52,564 nucleotides of DNA from Betaproteobacteria bacterium (lineage in GTDB: Bacteria; Pseudomonadota; Gammaproteobacteria; Burkholderiales; Burkholderiaceae_A). The translations under genes and the position numbers were made by a program. This document shows, piece by piece, positions 8,946 through 16,602 of the stretch. The first letter of the stretch is position 1. Each line of letters opens with the position of its first letter. The stretch lies in contig JAOINB010000006.1 of the NCBI GenBank assembly GCA_028139135.1, forward strand, positions 1-52,564. The letters run 5' to 3'. The notes beneath the pieces are model-generated. The model had not been told where the DNA came from. It worked only from the letters and a program-made list of their open reading frames with translations, and made no database searches.

Positions 8946-10232
8946 TTAAGTAATTTCTCTATTAAAAATTTCGTCGTAACTCTCCCTTCTAACGATCTCT
9001 CTAACGGACCCGTCACAATTCACCATGACTTCAACTGGTTTTCGCCTACTATTATAATTTGAAGCCATAGAGCTACAATACGCCCCCGCAGAGAGAAAAG
9101 AAATTAAATCGCCTTCTAGAAGCCTCAGTTCTCTATTTTTTGCGAGCCAATCACCCGACTCACAGATCGGCCCAACTATTTCCCATATACTGCTACGAGT
9201 TTTTTTATTCAATATCACGGGAACGACCTCATGATGGGCGTTATATAGAGTGGGCCTAACAAGGTCATTCATTGCTGCATCGACAACTGCAAAGTTTTTT
9301 CCATTACTATCCATCGTGCTTTTTAGGTATAAAACTTTAGCTACCAAAATTCCAGAGTTGCCGACAATAGATCTACCTAACTCAAAAAGTAGGTGGGGTG
9401 GATTCAATCCTCTTTTGTTATACCAGTTAATAACAATATCCGATGTTAGACTTAAAAAGTTCTCCAGACTAGGGGGATGTTCCTTATCCGAATAGGAAAT
9501 ACCTAATCCTCCGCCCAAATTAATATGGGATAGCACGACGCCGGTTTCTTTTATGAGTCGATCTATAAAATTTAAAACTTTGTTAGTAGCTTGCTCAAAC
9601 GGTTCAAGAGATAAAATTTGTGAACCAATATGACAGTCAATACCTTTTACATCTATAAAAGGTAAGGATTGCGCTGTTTTGTATGCAATCATCCCGTCAT
9701 CTATTGACAGTCCAAATTTGTTTTCACGTAATCCTGTTGCTATGTAAGGATGAGTATCTGGATTAACATCTGGATTAATACGAATTGATACAGGAGCTCT
9801 GACATTTAAACTCTTAGCAACCATATTTACTCGATTTAATTCAGGGAGGCTTTCTACGTTTAAACAAAACACTTCATTTTGCAGGGCAAATCGTATTTCT
9901 TCGTCAGTTTTGCCAACTCCTGAGAATACAATTTTTTTTTGTCCGGGAGAGCTCGCCAAAACTCGTCTCATTTCTCCCTCTGAGACCACATCAAAACCAA
10001 GGTTTTCCGTCCCAGCTAGTTTAAGAATATTTAATGCCGGATTTGCTTTAACAGCATAGCAAACGGTTATCTGTTTTCCATTTATAACTTTGTTAATTTG
10101 GTTTAGGTTTTCTCTTATGTGCAGCTCTGAATAGATGAAAACGGGTGTGGAATATTCTTGAACTATTTTCTTAATCTTAAGACCATCGCATAAAAGTTCG
10201 TCATCTTTGTAATAAAAGTTTTTACAGCGCAT
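8946..10232 (-). CDS. lysA: Diaminopimelate decarboxylase
   Basis: 428 residues from ATG 10232 (MRCKNFYYKDDELLCDGLKI). A longer in-frame extension exists but overlaps lptM and lacks family similarity. PLP-dependent fold-type III enzyme making L-lysine from meso-diaminopimelate. Motifs: YAVKANP with the Schiff-base Lys, HIGSQI, GGGLGI, the active-site CESGDWLAK, and AGAYCSSMASNYNSRRKP near the C-terminus. Lies 4 bp after lptM, same strand; the lptM-lysA pair followed by divergent cyaY is a betaproteobacterial and gammaproteobacterial arrangement. Converges with msrP with only 6 bp between stops. Confidence 0.96.
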   Translation of the reverse strand: MRCKNFYYKDDELLCDGLKIKKIVQEYSTPVFIYSELHIRENLNQINKVINGKQITVCYAVKANPALNILKLAGTENLGFDVVSEGEMRRVLASSPGQKKIVFSGVGKTDEEIRFALQNEVFCLNVESLPELNRVNMVAKSLNVRAPVSIRINPDVNPDTHPYIATGLRENKFGLSIDDGMIAYKTAQSLPFIDVKGIDCHIGSQILSLEPFEQATNKVLNFIDRLIKETGVVLSHINLGGGLGISYSDKEHPPSLENFLSLTSDIVINWYNKRGLNPPHLLFELGRSIVGNSGILVAKVLYLKSTMDSNGKNFAVVDAAMNDLVRPTLYNAHHEVVPVILNKKTRSSIWEIVGPICESGDWLAKNRELRLLEGDLISFLSAGAYCSSMASNYNSRRKPVEVMVNCDGSVREIVRRESYDEIFNREIT

Positions 10233-10236
10233 TATG

Positions 10237-10374
10237 TTATTCGTTATTCTCTTTAGAACCTTCGTTTGACGATGGATATTTTTTCTCAGGCATAACCAAT
10301 GGCCCTTTTTGTCCACAGGAGTAAGTTAATAGCAAGATTGAAAAAAAAAACACAAACATCTTAATTTTCTTCAC
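10237..10374 (-). CDS. lptM: LPS translocon maturation lipoprotein LptM (YifL-like)
   Basis: A 45-residue lipoprotein. From GTG 10374 the protein has a basic N-terminus (KKIK), a hydrophobic segment (MFVFFFSILLL), the lipobox LTYSC and directly after it CGQKGPLVMP, the hallmark of the LptM/YifL family (CGxKGPL). In Escherichia coli LptM assists LptDE disulfide maturation. GTG 10374 is chosen because it gives a 20-residue signal peptide like the family; an upstream TTG (10428) would add 18 odd residues and abut the start of cyaY. It precedes lysA by 4 bp. Confidence 0.85.
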   Translation of the reverse strand: MKKIKMFVFFFSILLLTYSCGQKGPLVMPEKKYPSSNEGSKENNE

Positions 10375-10427
10375 TATAATAATTATTCCCGGTAACCTTT
10401 TGTCACATTTATTTTGTGTAATTTTCA

Positions 10428-10775
10428 ATGGATGATAAACAGTTTTTTATAATAATCCGTAAAACATTCGGTGCATTAGAACATTGCATAGATCAATGGA
10501 ATATTAAACACGATTTGGTTATTGACATCAATACTGAGGCTAATGTTTTTGAAATAGAGTTTGAGAATTTAAAAAAAATAATTCTAAACTCTCAGCCCCC
10601 AATGCACGAATTATGGATGGCTTCTGAGCTTGGAGCGTATCATTTTTCATACGATCTAGAGAAGAATGTTTGGAAAGACACCAGGGGAAATGGGCTTTTT
10701 GAAGACATATTTTTTCGAGATTCCGTAAGGTTAAGTGGGATCGATTTTGCTGTCGAGAGTCTTAACATCTATTGA
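10428..10775 (+). CDS. cyaY: Iron-sulfur cluster assembly protein CyaY (bacterial frataxin)
   Basis: 115 residues. Frataxin fold recognised by the acidic helix 1 and by the sheet residues IEFENLKKIILNSQPPMHELWMASELGAYHFSYD, which match the family pattern (xITFEN..IIINRQ.P..ELWLA...GGYHF). Acts as iron-binding modulator of IscS. ATG 10428. Its last 45 nt overlap the last 45 nt of convergent mrcA. The divergent gap to lptM (10374) is about 53 bp and must hold both promoters. Confidence 0.93.
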   Translation: MDDKQFFIIIRKTFGALEHCIDQWNIKHDLVIDINTEANVFEIEFENLKKIILNSQPPMHELWMASELGAYHFSYDLEKNVWKDTRGNGLFEDIFFRDSVRLSGIDFAVESLNIY

Positions 10776-13013
10776 TAGTATTCCGCTCGGCGGAGTTGTG
10801 TCCTCGGTAAATAAGTCATCGTTTATTCTGACGATACCCCTAGGTTCAATTGGGAAGGTTACTGGTACATTTTTTAAAGCATGCTTCATGAAATCGATCC
10901 ATATCGGTAAAGCTACTGCACTGCCGGTTTGGTTTTTGCCTAAACTTTTTGGAGAGTCAAACCCAAACCATGTTATTGCTGCTAACGTAGGTTGATAACC
11001 TGCAAACCAGGCGTCGAATGCATCATTTGTGGTACCAGTTTTGCCAGCTAGATCTGGCCTACCTAGGGAACGTGCTTTTTTACCTGTACCCGTTCTAATT
11101 ACCTCAGACAGTATATTATTGATAATGAAAGCATGTCGGGCATCAATTACACGAAGATTTTCATCTCCAGTTCTTGTTGGTTCATATTTTCTCACTAGTC
11201 TTCCCTCACTATCGACGATTCTGTCAATAAAATAGGGTTCTACGTAAAACCCTCCGTTAGCGATAATGCTGTAACCTACCGCTAATTGCAGCGGAGTAAC
11301 TGCTCCTGCTCCTAAGGCTAAAGTAAAGTATGGAGGGTTTTTGGCAGATTCGAAACCAAATCTTCGTATGTAACCTTGTGCAAATGATGGATCGATTCGC
11401 TTAATAAGCCTTATCGAGACCATGTTTTGCGATTTCGTAAGAGCCTCCTTAATTGAAATAGGTCCAAGATAGACATCATTAAAATTACTCGGCTCCCACA
11501 AAACTCCACCGGTTGATTCAGCATCAAAATTCACTGGTAGATCATTTACGATGGTACTTGCAGAAATTCCTTTTTCAAGCGCTGCGCCAAAAATAAAGGG
11601 TTTGATGGCGCTTCCAGGTTGTCTATACGCCTGGATCGCTCTATTGTATTTGTTCGAGTAGAAATCGTACCCACCTACCAACGCTTTTATTGCTCCGTTA
11701 TTTGTTTGAATCGCAACTATTGCGCCTTCAACTTTTGGTTTGTTCGTTAACTTGTACTTATCTTTAGCGTCAGTCCTTTTAATTACCCAAACAATCGAGC
11801 CGACTCTAAGTTTACTCTTCTCAGAAGAGGTCAATCTTCGGCTTATGTAAGCACGCACTTCATCATTTATTTTAATATTGATGTTTCCTATTTCTTTAAC
11901 AGTAATATGCAAGGTGTTGTTTTTAATTTTTCTTACGACTCCTGGGTAAAAGCTTCCGATCTTACTTTGTTTTTCCAAATAATTTTCGATCTCTTGATTA
12001 AGGGGTACATTTTTTTGTGGCGCTTTTATGAAACCTTCAGGACCTTCAAAAGTACTTTTATAGGTGTAGTATGTTACTGCTCTGTCAACAGCAGCCTTAG
12101 CTGCTATTTGTTCTCTTGACCTTATGGTCGTGAAAACAGTTAGACCTAATTCGTAAGTTTTTTCTTTAAATTCTGAAAACAGCTTTTGTCTTACCATTTC
12201 TGCAACATGGTTTGCGGGCACACTCAATTTGACTTGATTAACCTTTTCTTTCCCTTTGTTTAAAACCAGCTTAAGTTCATAATTTTTTTGGTATTCCGAG
12301 AGAGTAATCTTACCAAGCTTATACATTCTATTTAGAACATATCTTTGACGGATAATCGATCTTCGGTAATTCGAGTAAGGATTAAATTTGGAAGGGGCTT
12401 TTGGAAGTCCTGCTAGCATAGCTGCCTCTGCGATATTAATCTTATCTAGTCTTTTGCCAAAATAAACGAAAGCCGCTGAGCCAAATCCATAGGCTCTTTT
12501 CCCGAGGTATATTTTGTTTAGATACAACTCTAAAATTTGTTCCTTAGTTAAGTTCCTCTCAATCTCTATGGCAAGTAAGATCTCATAAATTTTTCTGGTA
12601 AATGTTTTTTCGGATGAAAGATAGAAATTTCTCGCCACCTGCATAGTTATTGTACTTCCGCCTTGTGCTTTGGTTCCCTTCAAGATATTGTTAATTACAG
12701 ACCTTGCCATTCCTGCTAGATCAATTCCTCGGTGTTCAAAAAATTTATCGTCTTCTGCTGCTAATATAGCGTCGATTAACACTTTAGGAGTATTCTTATA
12801 CTCAACAACTTTTCTTTTTTCCTCCCCAAACTCCCCAATCAGAATTCCATCAGCCGTCATGACTCTTAATGGTAATTTTGGAGTGTAGTCTACAAGTTCA
12901 GATACTTGAGGAAGTTTAGGGCTGGCTATAGCAACTACCAAACCCGTGATACAAATGAACCCTATTATGGTGAGACCAATTGCCGAACAAATCACAGTAA
13001 TTATTTTTAGCAT
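10731..13013 (-). CDS. mrcA: Penicillin-binding protein 1A (class A, bifunctional)
   Basis: 760 residues from ATG 13013; a TTG at 13067, adjacent to the aroK start, would add 18 residues. One N-terminal membrane anchor (about residues 3-32) is followed by the GT51 glycosyltransferase domain, with EDDKFFEHRG at about 87-96 and GGSTITMQVARNFYL. An OB-like insert follows, then the transpeptidase domain with SxxK (Ser468, GSAIKPF), SxN (KSQN) and KTG (AGKTGTTNDAFDAWFAGY). It polymerises and cross-links peptidoglycan. Divergent from aroK and convergent with cyaY, as in many betaproteobacteria. Confidence 0.95.
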   Translation of the reverse strand: MLKIITVICSAIGLTIIGFICITGLVVAIASPKLPQVSELVDYTPKLPLRVMTADGILIGEFGEEKRKVVEYKNTPKVLIDAILAAEDDKFFEHRGIDLAGMARSVINNILKGTKAQGGSTITMQVARNFYLSSEKTFTRKIYEILLAIEIERNLTKEQILELYLNKIYLGKRAYGFGSAAFVYFGKRLDKINIAEAAMLAGLPKAPSKFNPYSNYRRSIIRQRYVLNRMYKLGKITLSEYQKNYELKLVLNKGKEKVNQVKLSVPANHVAEMVRQKLFSEFKEKTYELGLTVFTTIRSREQIAAKAAVDRAVTYYTYKSTFEGPEGFIKAPQKNVPLNQEIENYLEKQSKIGSFYPGVVRKIKNNTLHITVKEIGNINIKINDEVRAYISRRLTSSEKSKLRVGSIVWVIKRTDAKDKYKLTNKPKVEGAIVAIQTNNGAIKALVGGYDFYSNKYNRAIQAYRQPGSAIKPFIFGAALEKGISASTIVNDLPVNFDAESTGGVLWEPSNFNDVYLGPISIKEALTKSQNMVSIRLIKRIDPSFAQGYIRRFGFESAKNPPYFTLALGAGAVTPLQLAVGYSIIANGGFYVEPYFIDRIVDSEGRLVRKYEPTRTGDENLRVIDARHAFIINNILSEVIRTGTGKKARSLGRPDLAGKTGTTNDAFDAWFAGYQPTLAAITWFGFDSPKSLGKNQTGSAVALPIWIDFMKHALKNVPVTFPIEPRGIVRINDDLFTEDTTPPSGILSIDVKTLDSKIDPT

Positions 13014-13067
13014 ATGGGTGTATTCTATAGTGTGTAAATTATTCAGGCTAGTTTTTAGACTCTTCAA

Positions 13068-13586
13068 ATGAAAAACATAATACTTGTTGGATTAATGGGA
13101 GCAGGCAAAACCACTGTTGGACGGAGACTTTCTCAAAGAATTGGTTGGGAGTTTGTTGATACTGATAGTCTGGTAGAAAAAAATTGTGGGACGTCAGTAA
13201 ACGTAATTTTTGAAGTTGAAGGAGAAAAGGGATTTCGTTTGCGGGAAAAAAAAGTAATTGAAATGGTTATGAATCGAGATCAACAGATCATCGCAACAGG
13301 GGGAGGGGCGCCTACTTTAGAAAAGAACCGGAAATATTTGAGCAATGGATTTGTGATATATCTTCATGTAAAGCCCCAATCTTTGTGGGCTCGACTGCAA
13401 CATGATGATTCCAGGCCTCTTTTACAAGCCTCAACTGATGTTAGAAAAAAGTTAGAAGTTCTTTTTGAAGAGCGTGATCCTATATATCGAGATCTTGCTG
13501 ATTTTGTAGTCTCTGGGGAGAACTTAACTTTACGCGCCCTGACATCAAAAATTGTTAATGTTTTGAAGTTGGAAAGATACATTTAG
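13068..13586 (+). CDS. aroK: Shikimate kinase
   Basis: 172 residues. NMP-kinase fold with P-loop GLMGAGKTT (residues 8-16), shikimate-binding DTD (FVDTDSLVE), the Arg in GFRLREKKVIE, the GGG motif (IATGGGAP) and the lid Arg in HDDSRPLLQ. Phosphorylates shikimate with ATP. First of a tight aroK-aroB-dgt operon; 14 bp before aroB. No clear Shine-Dalgarno. Confidence 0.95.
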   Translation: MKNIILVGLMGAGKTTVGRRLSQRIGWEFVDTDSLVEKNCGTSVNVIFEVEGEKGFRLREKKVIEMVMNRDQQIIATGGGAPTLEKNRKYLSNGFVIYLHVKPQSLWARLQHDDSRPLLQASTDVRKKLEVLFEERDPIYRDLADFVVSGENLTLRALTSKIVNVLKLERYI

Positions 13587-13600
13587 GAAAGGAATATAAT

Positions 13601-14689
13601 TTGAATTCTCCATTTATCCACGAGTTAGTATTAGGGTTAGCTGGAAGAAGTTATCCCATAACGATTGGTTATGATTTGTTAGGGTCCTTGGACAAAGTTT
13701 GTCCATTTGTTGCTGGTAAAAATGTAGTAGTTATCTCAAACAGCACTGTATCTGATTTATATCTTTCCTTAATTACCAGTTCTTTAGATAAAACTAATTC
13801 TAATTATGTTGTAATCAATCTTCCGGAGGGCGAACAAGAGAAGAAATTGAGTAACGTTGAGTTGATAGTGTCCAAAATGCTTGAAAAAAATTTAGATCGT
13901 TCCACTGTAATAGTCGCGTTAGGGGGTGGGGTCATTGGGGATATAGCTGGTTTTGTGGCTTCTGTTTATCAAAGGGGAATTGATTTTGTTCAGGTGCCAA
14001 CTACTTTGTTGTCACAGGTTGATTCGAGCGTTGGGGGCAAAACAGGGGTGAATCATTCATTAGGTAAAAATATGATAGGGTCTTTTTATCAACCCAAGGC
14101 AGTTGTTATCGATATTAAGACTTTGGATACGTTGAACGGAAGAGAATTTTCTGCGGGTGCTGCAGAAATAATAAAATATGGATGTATAAGAGACATAAAA
14201 TTTTTTGAGTGGTTGGAAGAGAACTCGATGTCGATAATGTCTAAGTCACTAGAACATTTAGCATATGCAATAAGAAAATCTTGCGAGATAAAAAGTAGTA
14301 TTGTGGAACAAGATGAAAGAGAATCAGGGATTCGTGCAATATTAAACTTTGGACACACATTCGGGCATGCGATAGAAAGTGGCATTGGTTATGGAAATTG
14401 GTTGCATGGAGAGGCGGTAGCATCTGGTATGGTGTTAGCATCTCGGCTTTCACAGAAATTGGATTTGCTTAAGGAAGACGAGGTTGTCAGAGTTAAAAAT
14501 CTTCTAGAGTCTATGAATTTGCCTATAGATTCACCAAAACTTGATATTTCCACATTTGTAAATTTAATGAAGAAGGACAAAAAAAACAAAAATAATCGAA
14601 TAAATTATATTTTGTTGGATGGTATTGGCAATTCTTTGGTCAAAGGTTTTGTGCCTGAGGAGATTTCGGAATTTTTAGCTCATGTTTGA
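13601..14689 (+). CDS. aroB: 3-dehydroquinate synthase
   Basis: 362 residues from TTG 13601, preceded by a strong AGGAAAGGAA Shine-Dalgarno that settles the start. NAD-dependent metalloenzyme of the shikimate pathway. Family blocks: NLPEGEQEKKLSN, ALGGGVIGDIAGFVAS, QVPTTLLSQVDSSVGGKTGVNH, the metal ligands in GAAEIIKYG, FGHTFGHAIE and LHGEAVASGM. The last 8 nt overlap dgt, consistent with translational coupling. Confidence 0.95.
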   Translation: MNSPFIHELVLGLAGRSYPITIGYDLLGSLDKVCPFVAGKNVVVISNSTVSDLYLSLITSSLDKTNSNYVVINLPEGEQEKKLSNVELIVSKMLEKNLDRSTVIVALGGGVIGDIAGFVASVYQRGIDFVQVPTTLLSQVDSSVGGKTGVNHSLGKNMIGSFYQPKAVVIDIKTLDTLNGREFSAGAAEIIKYGCIRDIKFFEWLEENSMSIMSKSLEHLAYAIRKSCEIKSSIVEQDERESGIRAILNFGHTFGHAIESGIGYGNWLHGEAVASGMVLASRLSQKLDLLKEDEVVRVKNLLESMNLPIDSPKLDISTFVNLMKKDKKNKNNRINYILLDGIGNSLVKGFVPEEISEFLAHV

Positions 14690-15845
14690 TACAGAGGGCG
14701 CTTTAGCTCCATATGCATGTAAATCCTCAGAAACGAAAGGGCGACTCTTTAAGGGGGATAAGACATTTGGCCGGTCCGAGTTCCAACGGGACCGCGATCG
14801 TATAATTCATAGTGGAGCCTTCCGAAAATTAATGTATAAAACACAGGTCTTTATTGGTCATGAGGGTGACCTTTTTCGAACAAGACTAACACACAGTATA
14901 GAAGTTGCTCAGATCGCACGAGCTTCTTCGAGAAGATTGTCTTTGAATGAAGATCTAACAGAAGCACTTTGTCTCGCACATGATCTGGGGCATACTCCTT
15001 TCGGTCACGCAGGACAGACAGCATTAAATCGTTGTTTGAAAGGAATGAACTCAAAGTCAAACGGATTTGAACACAACATTCAAAGTCTTAGGATAATTGA
15101 CAAGCTTGAAAAAAAGTACTTTGGATACGATGGCCTCAATTTATGCTTTGAGACCAGAGAAGGAGTATTGAAACGTTGCCCAAGGAAAATAGCTCCTAAA
15201 TTTGGAGCAGTGGCAGACAGATTCGTTTTTGGTGGACAGCCTAGTTTAGAGACCCAAATATCAAATATCGCTGATGAAATTGCTTATAATCATCATGATC
15301 TTGATGATGGGTTGAGGTCGGGGCTAATAACAATCGAAGAAATTCTGAGCTTGAAAGCGGCTGAAGATGCAGCTAAAGAGGTACTTTCATTAAGAAGCCC
15401 TCAATTAATGGAAAAATCGAGAGTAAATTCTGAAATTATTCGAAGAATGATCAGTTCTCAAATTGAGGATTTGGTTCACCAAACAAAAAAAAATGTTCTC
15501 TCTTCCGCAGTGACTTCATTGGCCGACGTAAGGAATAGTACAAATCAAATAGTTTCGTTTTCACCAAAAACCAAAGACAATGTCCGAGAATTGAAATCTT
15601 TTTTAATGCGTAGGTTATATAAAAATCCAAAAGTCAGGGCACTTACCGACGCTGCTGAGATAGTGATTGAGGACTTATTTTCCATATTCTTCAACGAAGA
15701 AAATTCTGAAGATCTAGATCCTATGAAGCGTTTGAGATTTGTAGCTGACAAAATAGCTGGTCTTACTGATAGTTCAGCAGTTAAGCTGCACAAGCAGTTT
15801 TTTCCTGATAAAGAGTTGTGGCCAGACCCTTTATTTTGGGGGTGA
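14682..15845 (+). CDS. dgt: Deoxyguanosinetriphosphate triphosphohydrolase-like protein (HD domain)
   Basis: 387 residues. Opens LAPYACKSSETKGRLF, then the dGTPase block SGAFRKLMYKTQVF and RTRLTHSIEVAQIAR. HD-domain metal ligands are visible: His in LTHSIEV, the His-Asp pair in LAHDLGHTPFGHAG, and Asp in IADEIAYNHHDLDDG. Hydrolyses dNTPs to deoxynucleoside plus triphosphate (family knowledge; substrate preference not visible). Shorter than E. coli Dgt and like the betaproteobacterial 'type 2' proteins that sit after aroB. Its TGA overlaps a GTG start of the next gene. Confidence 0.92.
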   Translation: MFDTEGALAPYACKSSETKGRLFKGDKTFGRSEFQRDRDRIIHSGAFRKLMYKTQVFIGHEGDLFRTRLTHSIEVAQIARASSRRLSLNEDLTEALCLAHDLGHTPFGHAGQTALNRCLKGMNSKSNGFEHNIQSLRIIDKLEKKYFGYDGLNLCFETREGVLKRCPRKIAPKFGAVADRFVFGGQPSLETQISNIADEIAYNHHDLDDGLRSGLITIEEILSLKAAEDAAKEVLSLRSPQLMEKSRVNSEIIRRMISSQIEDLVHQTKKNVLSSAVTSLADVRNSTNQIVSFSPKTKDNVRELKSFLMRRLYKNPKVRALTDAAEIVIEDLFSIFFNEENSEDLDPMKRLRFVADKIAGLTDSSAVKLHKQFFPDKELWPDPLFWG

Positions 15846-16513
15846 ATGGTGTGAGACTAAACCGAACAGTATCTATAGGTAAAGTTCATTATGTTGTGCA
15901 GAGAGGACACAATGGTTCTGATATTTTTGTTGATGACAGAGATCGAGAAACCTACCTTACAGTAGTTTTTCAAGGAGGAGTCAGGTATAAAGCTGTGATA
16001 CATGCATTTCAATTGTTACAACATGAGGCACATTGGCTATTTACACCACATGAAGAAAACTCCATTGCGTTAACAGTCCAGTCAGTGGGAAGGGAATATG
16101 TCCGTTATTTCAACCAGCGTTGGGGTAGGACTGGGACGCTCTGGGACGGCCGATATAAATCTTATTGGATGGATACAAATCCTTTTCTAGAGTTAAACGC
16201 ACAAAAATATTTAGACCAGTTATCAAAAACGAGTGGGTTAACCAACAATGAAATCGAATGGGGTTGGTCCACTTGTGCACATTACTGTGGCGTATTTTCG
16301 GGCGCTAATCACATAATTAATAAGGAAAAGTTTAGAAACTTTATTTCACCAATTCCATCATATTGGGAAATAGGTAACACCCCGTTTGAAAGGCAGTTCA
16401 AATATAGAGAATTTCTAACTGAACCGCAGCCGCAATTGGTAGTCAGAGAAATAATCCGATGCATGAGCAGGGGTTTGCCCTGGTTAAAAAGCGATACGAA
16501 AGCCCCCTATTAA
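15842..16513 (+). CDS. REP-associated (RAYT/Y1) transposase-like protein with degenerate HUH motif
   Basis: 223 residues if started at GTG 15842, which forms GTGA with the dgt stop; ATG 15818 and GTG 15851 are alternatives. The body follows the TnpA-REP family: VHYVVQRGHNGSDIFVDD, then FTP after the HUH strand, then YFNQRWGRTGTLWDGRYKS. The metal-binding HUH (normally N-H-x-H before LLLTP) reads H61-E62-A63-H64, so the first His of HUH is replaced by Glu. The presumed nucleophile Tyr123 (QKYLDQL, aligned with the usual RYIELNP) is kept. Intact over full length yet probably impaired or altered in DNA cleavage. Operon position behind dgt suggests a resident, possibly domesticated gene. Confidence 0.8.
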   Translation: MNGVRLNRTVSIGKVHYVVQRGHNGSDIFVDDRDRETYLTVVFQGGVRYKAVIHAFQLLQHEAHWLFTPHEENSIALTVQSVGREYVRYFNQRWGRTGTLWDGRYKSYWMDTNPFLELNAQKYLDQLSKTSGLTNNEIEWGWSTCAHYCGVFSGANHIINKEKFRNFISPIPSYWEIGNTPFERQFKYREFLTEPQPQLVVREIIRCMSRGLPWLKSDTKAPY

Positions 16514-16541
16514 TGTAGGCAAAATTGCAAACTTTACAGTT

Positions 16542-16568
16542 CAAAGGGTATTTGTTCTGACCCCTTTT
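16542..16568. repeat. Imperfect palindrome resembling a REP/RAYT target
   Basis: About 30 bp after the RAYT-like gene, AAAGGG (16543-16548) pairs with CCCTTT (16562-16567) across a 13-nt loop that contains TTCTGAC. GGGGTCAGA-type hairpins of this kind are commonly found next to RAYT genes, so it may be a leftover REP unit. It could also serve as a weak attenuator or terminator before gltB, but no T-run follows the stem. Confidence 0.45.
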
Positions 16569-16602
16569 CAAAAATAGTTTATAGTAAAGAGCCAAAAATT
16601 GA

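Noticed and set aside
8946-10316. A 456-residue lysA starting upstream of lptM's stop
   Set aside because: The first 28 residues have no family similarity and overlap lptM; ATG 10232 fits known LysA starts.
10237-10428. lptM starting at TTG 10428
   Set aside because: Adds an 18-residue segment without signal-peptide character and collides with the cyaY start; GTG 10374 gives a normal lipoprotein signal.
15818-16568. A complete IS200/IS605-type insertion sequence
   Set aside because: No left end: the gene starts inside dgt, no target duplication or second gene is seen, and the HUH motif is degenerate. Called a RAYT-like gene instead.
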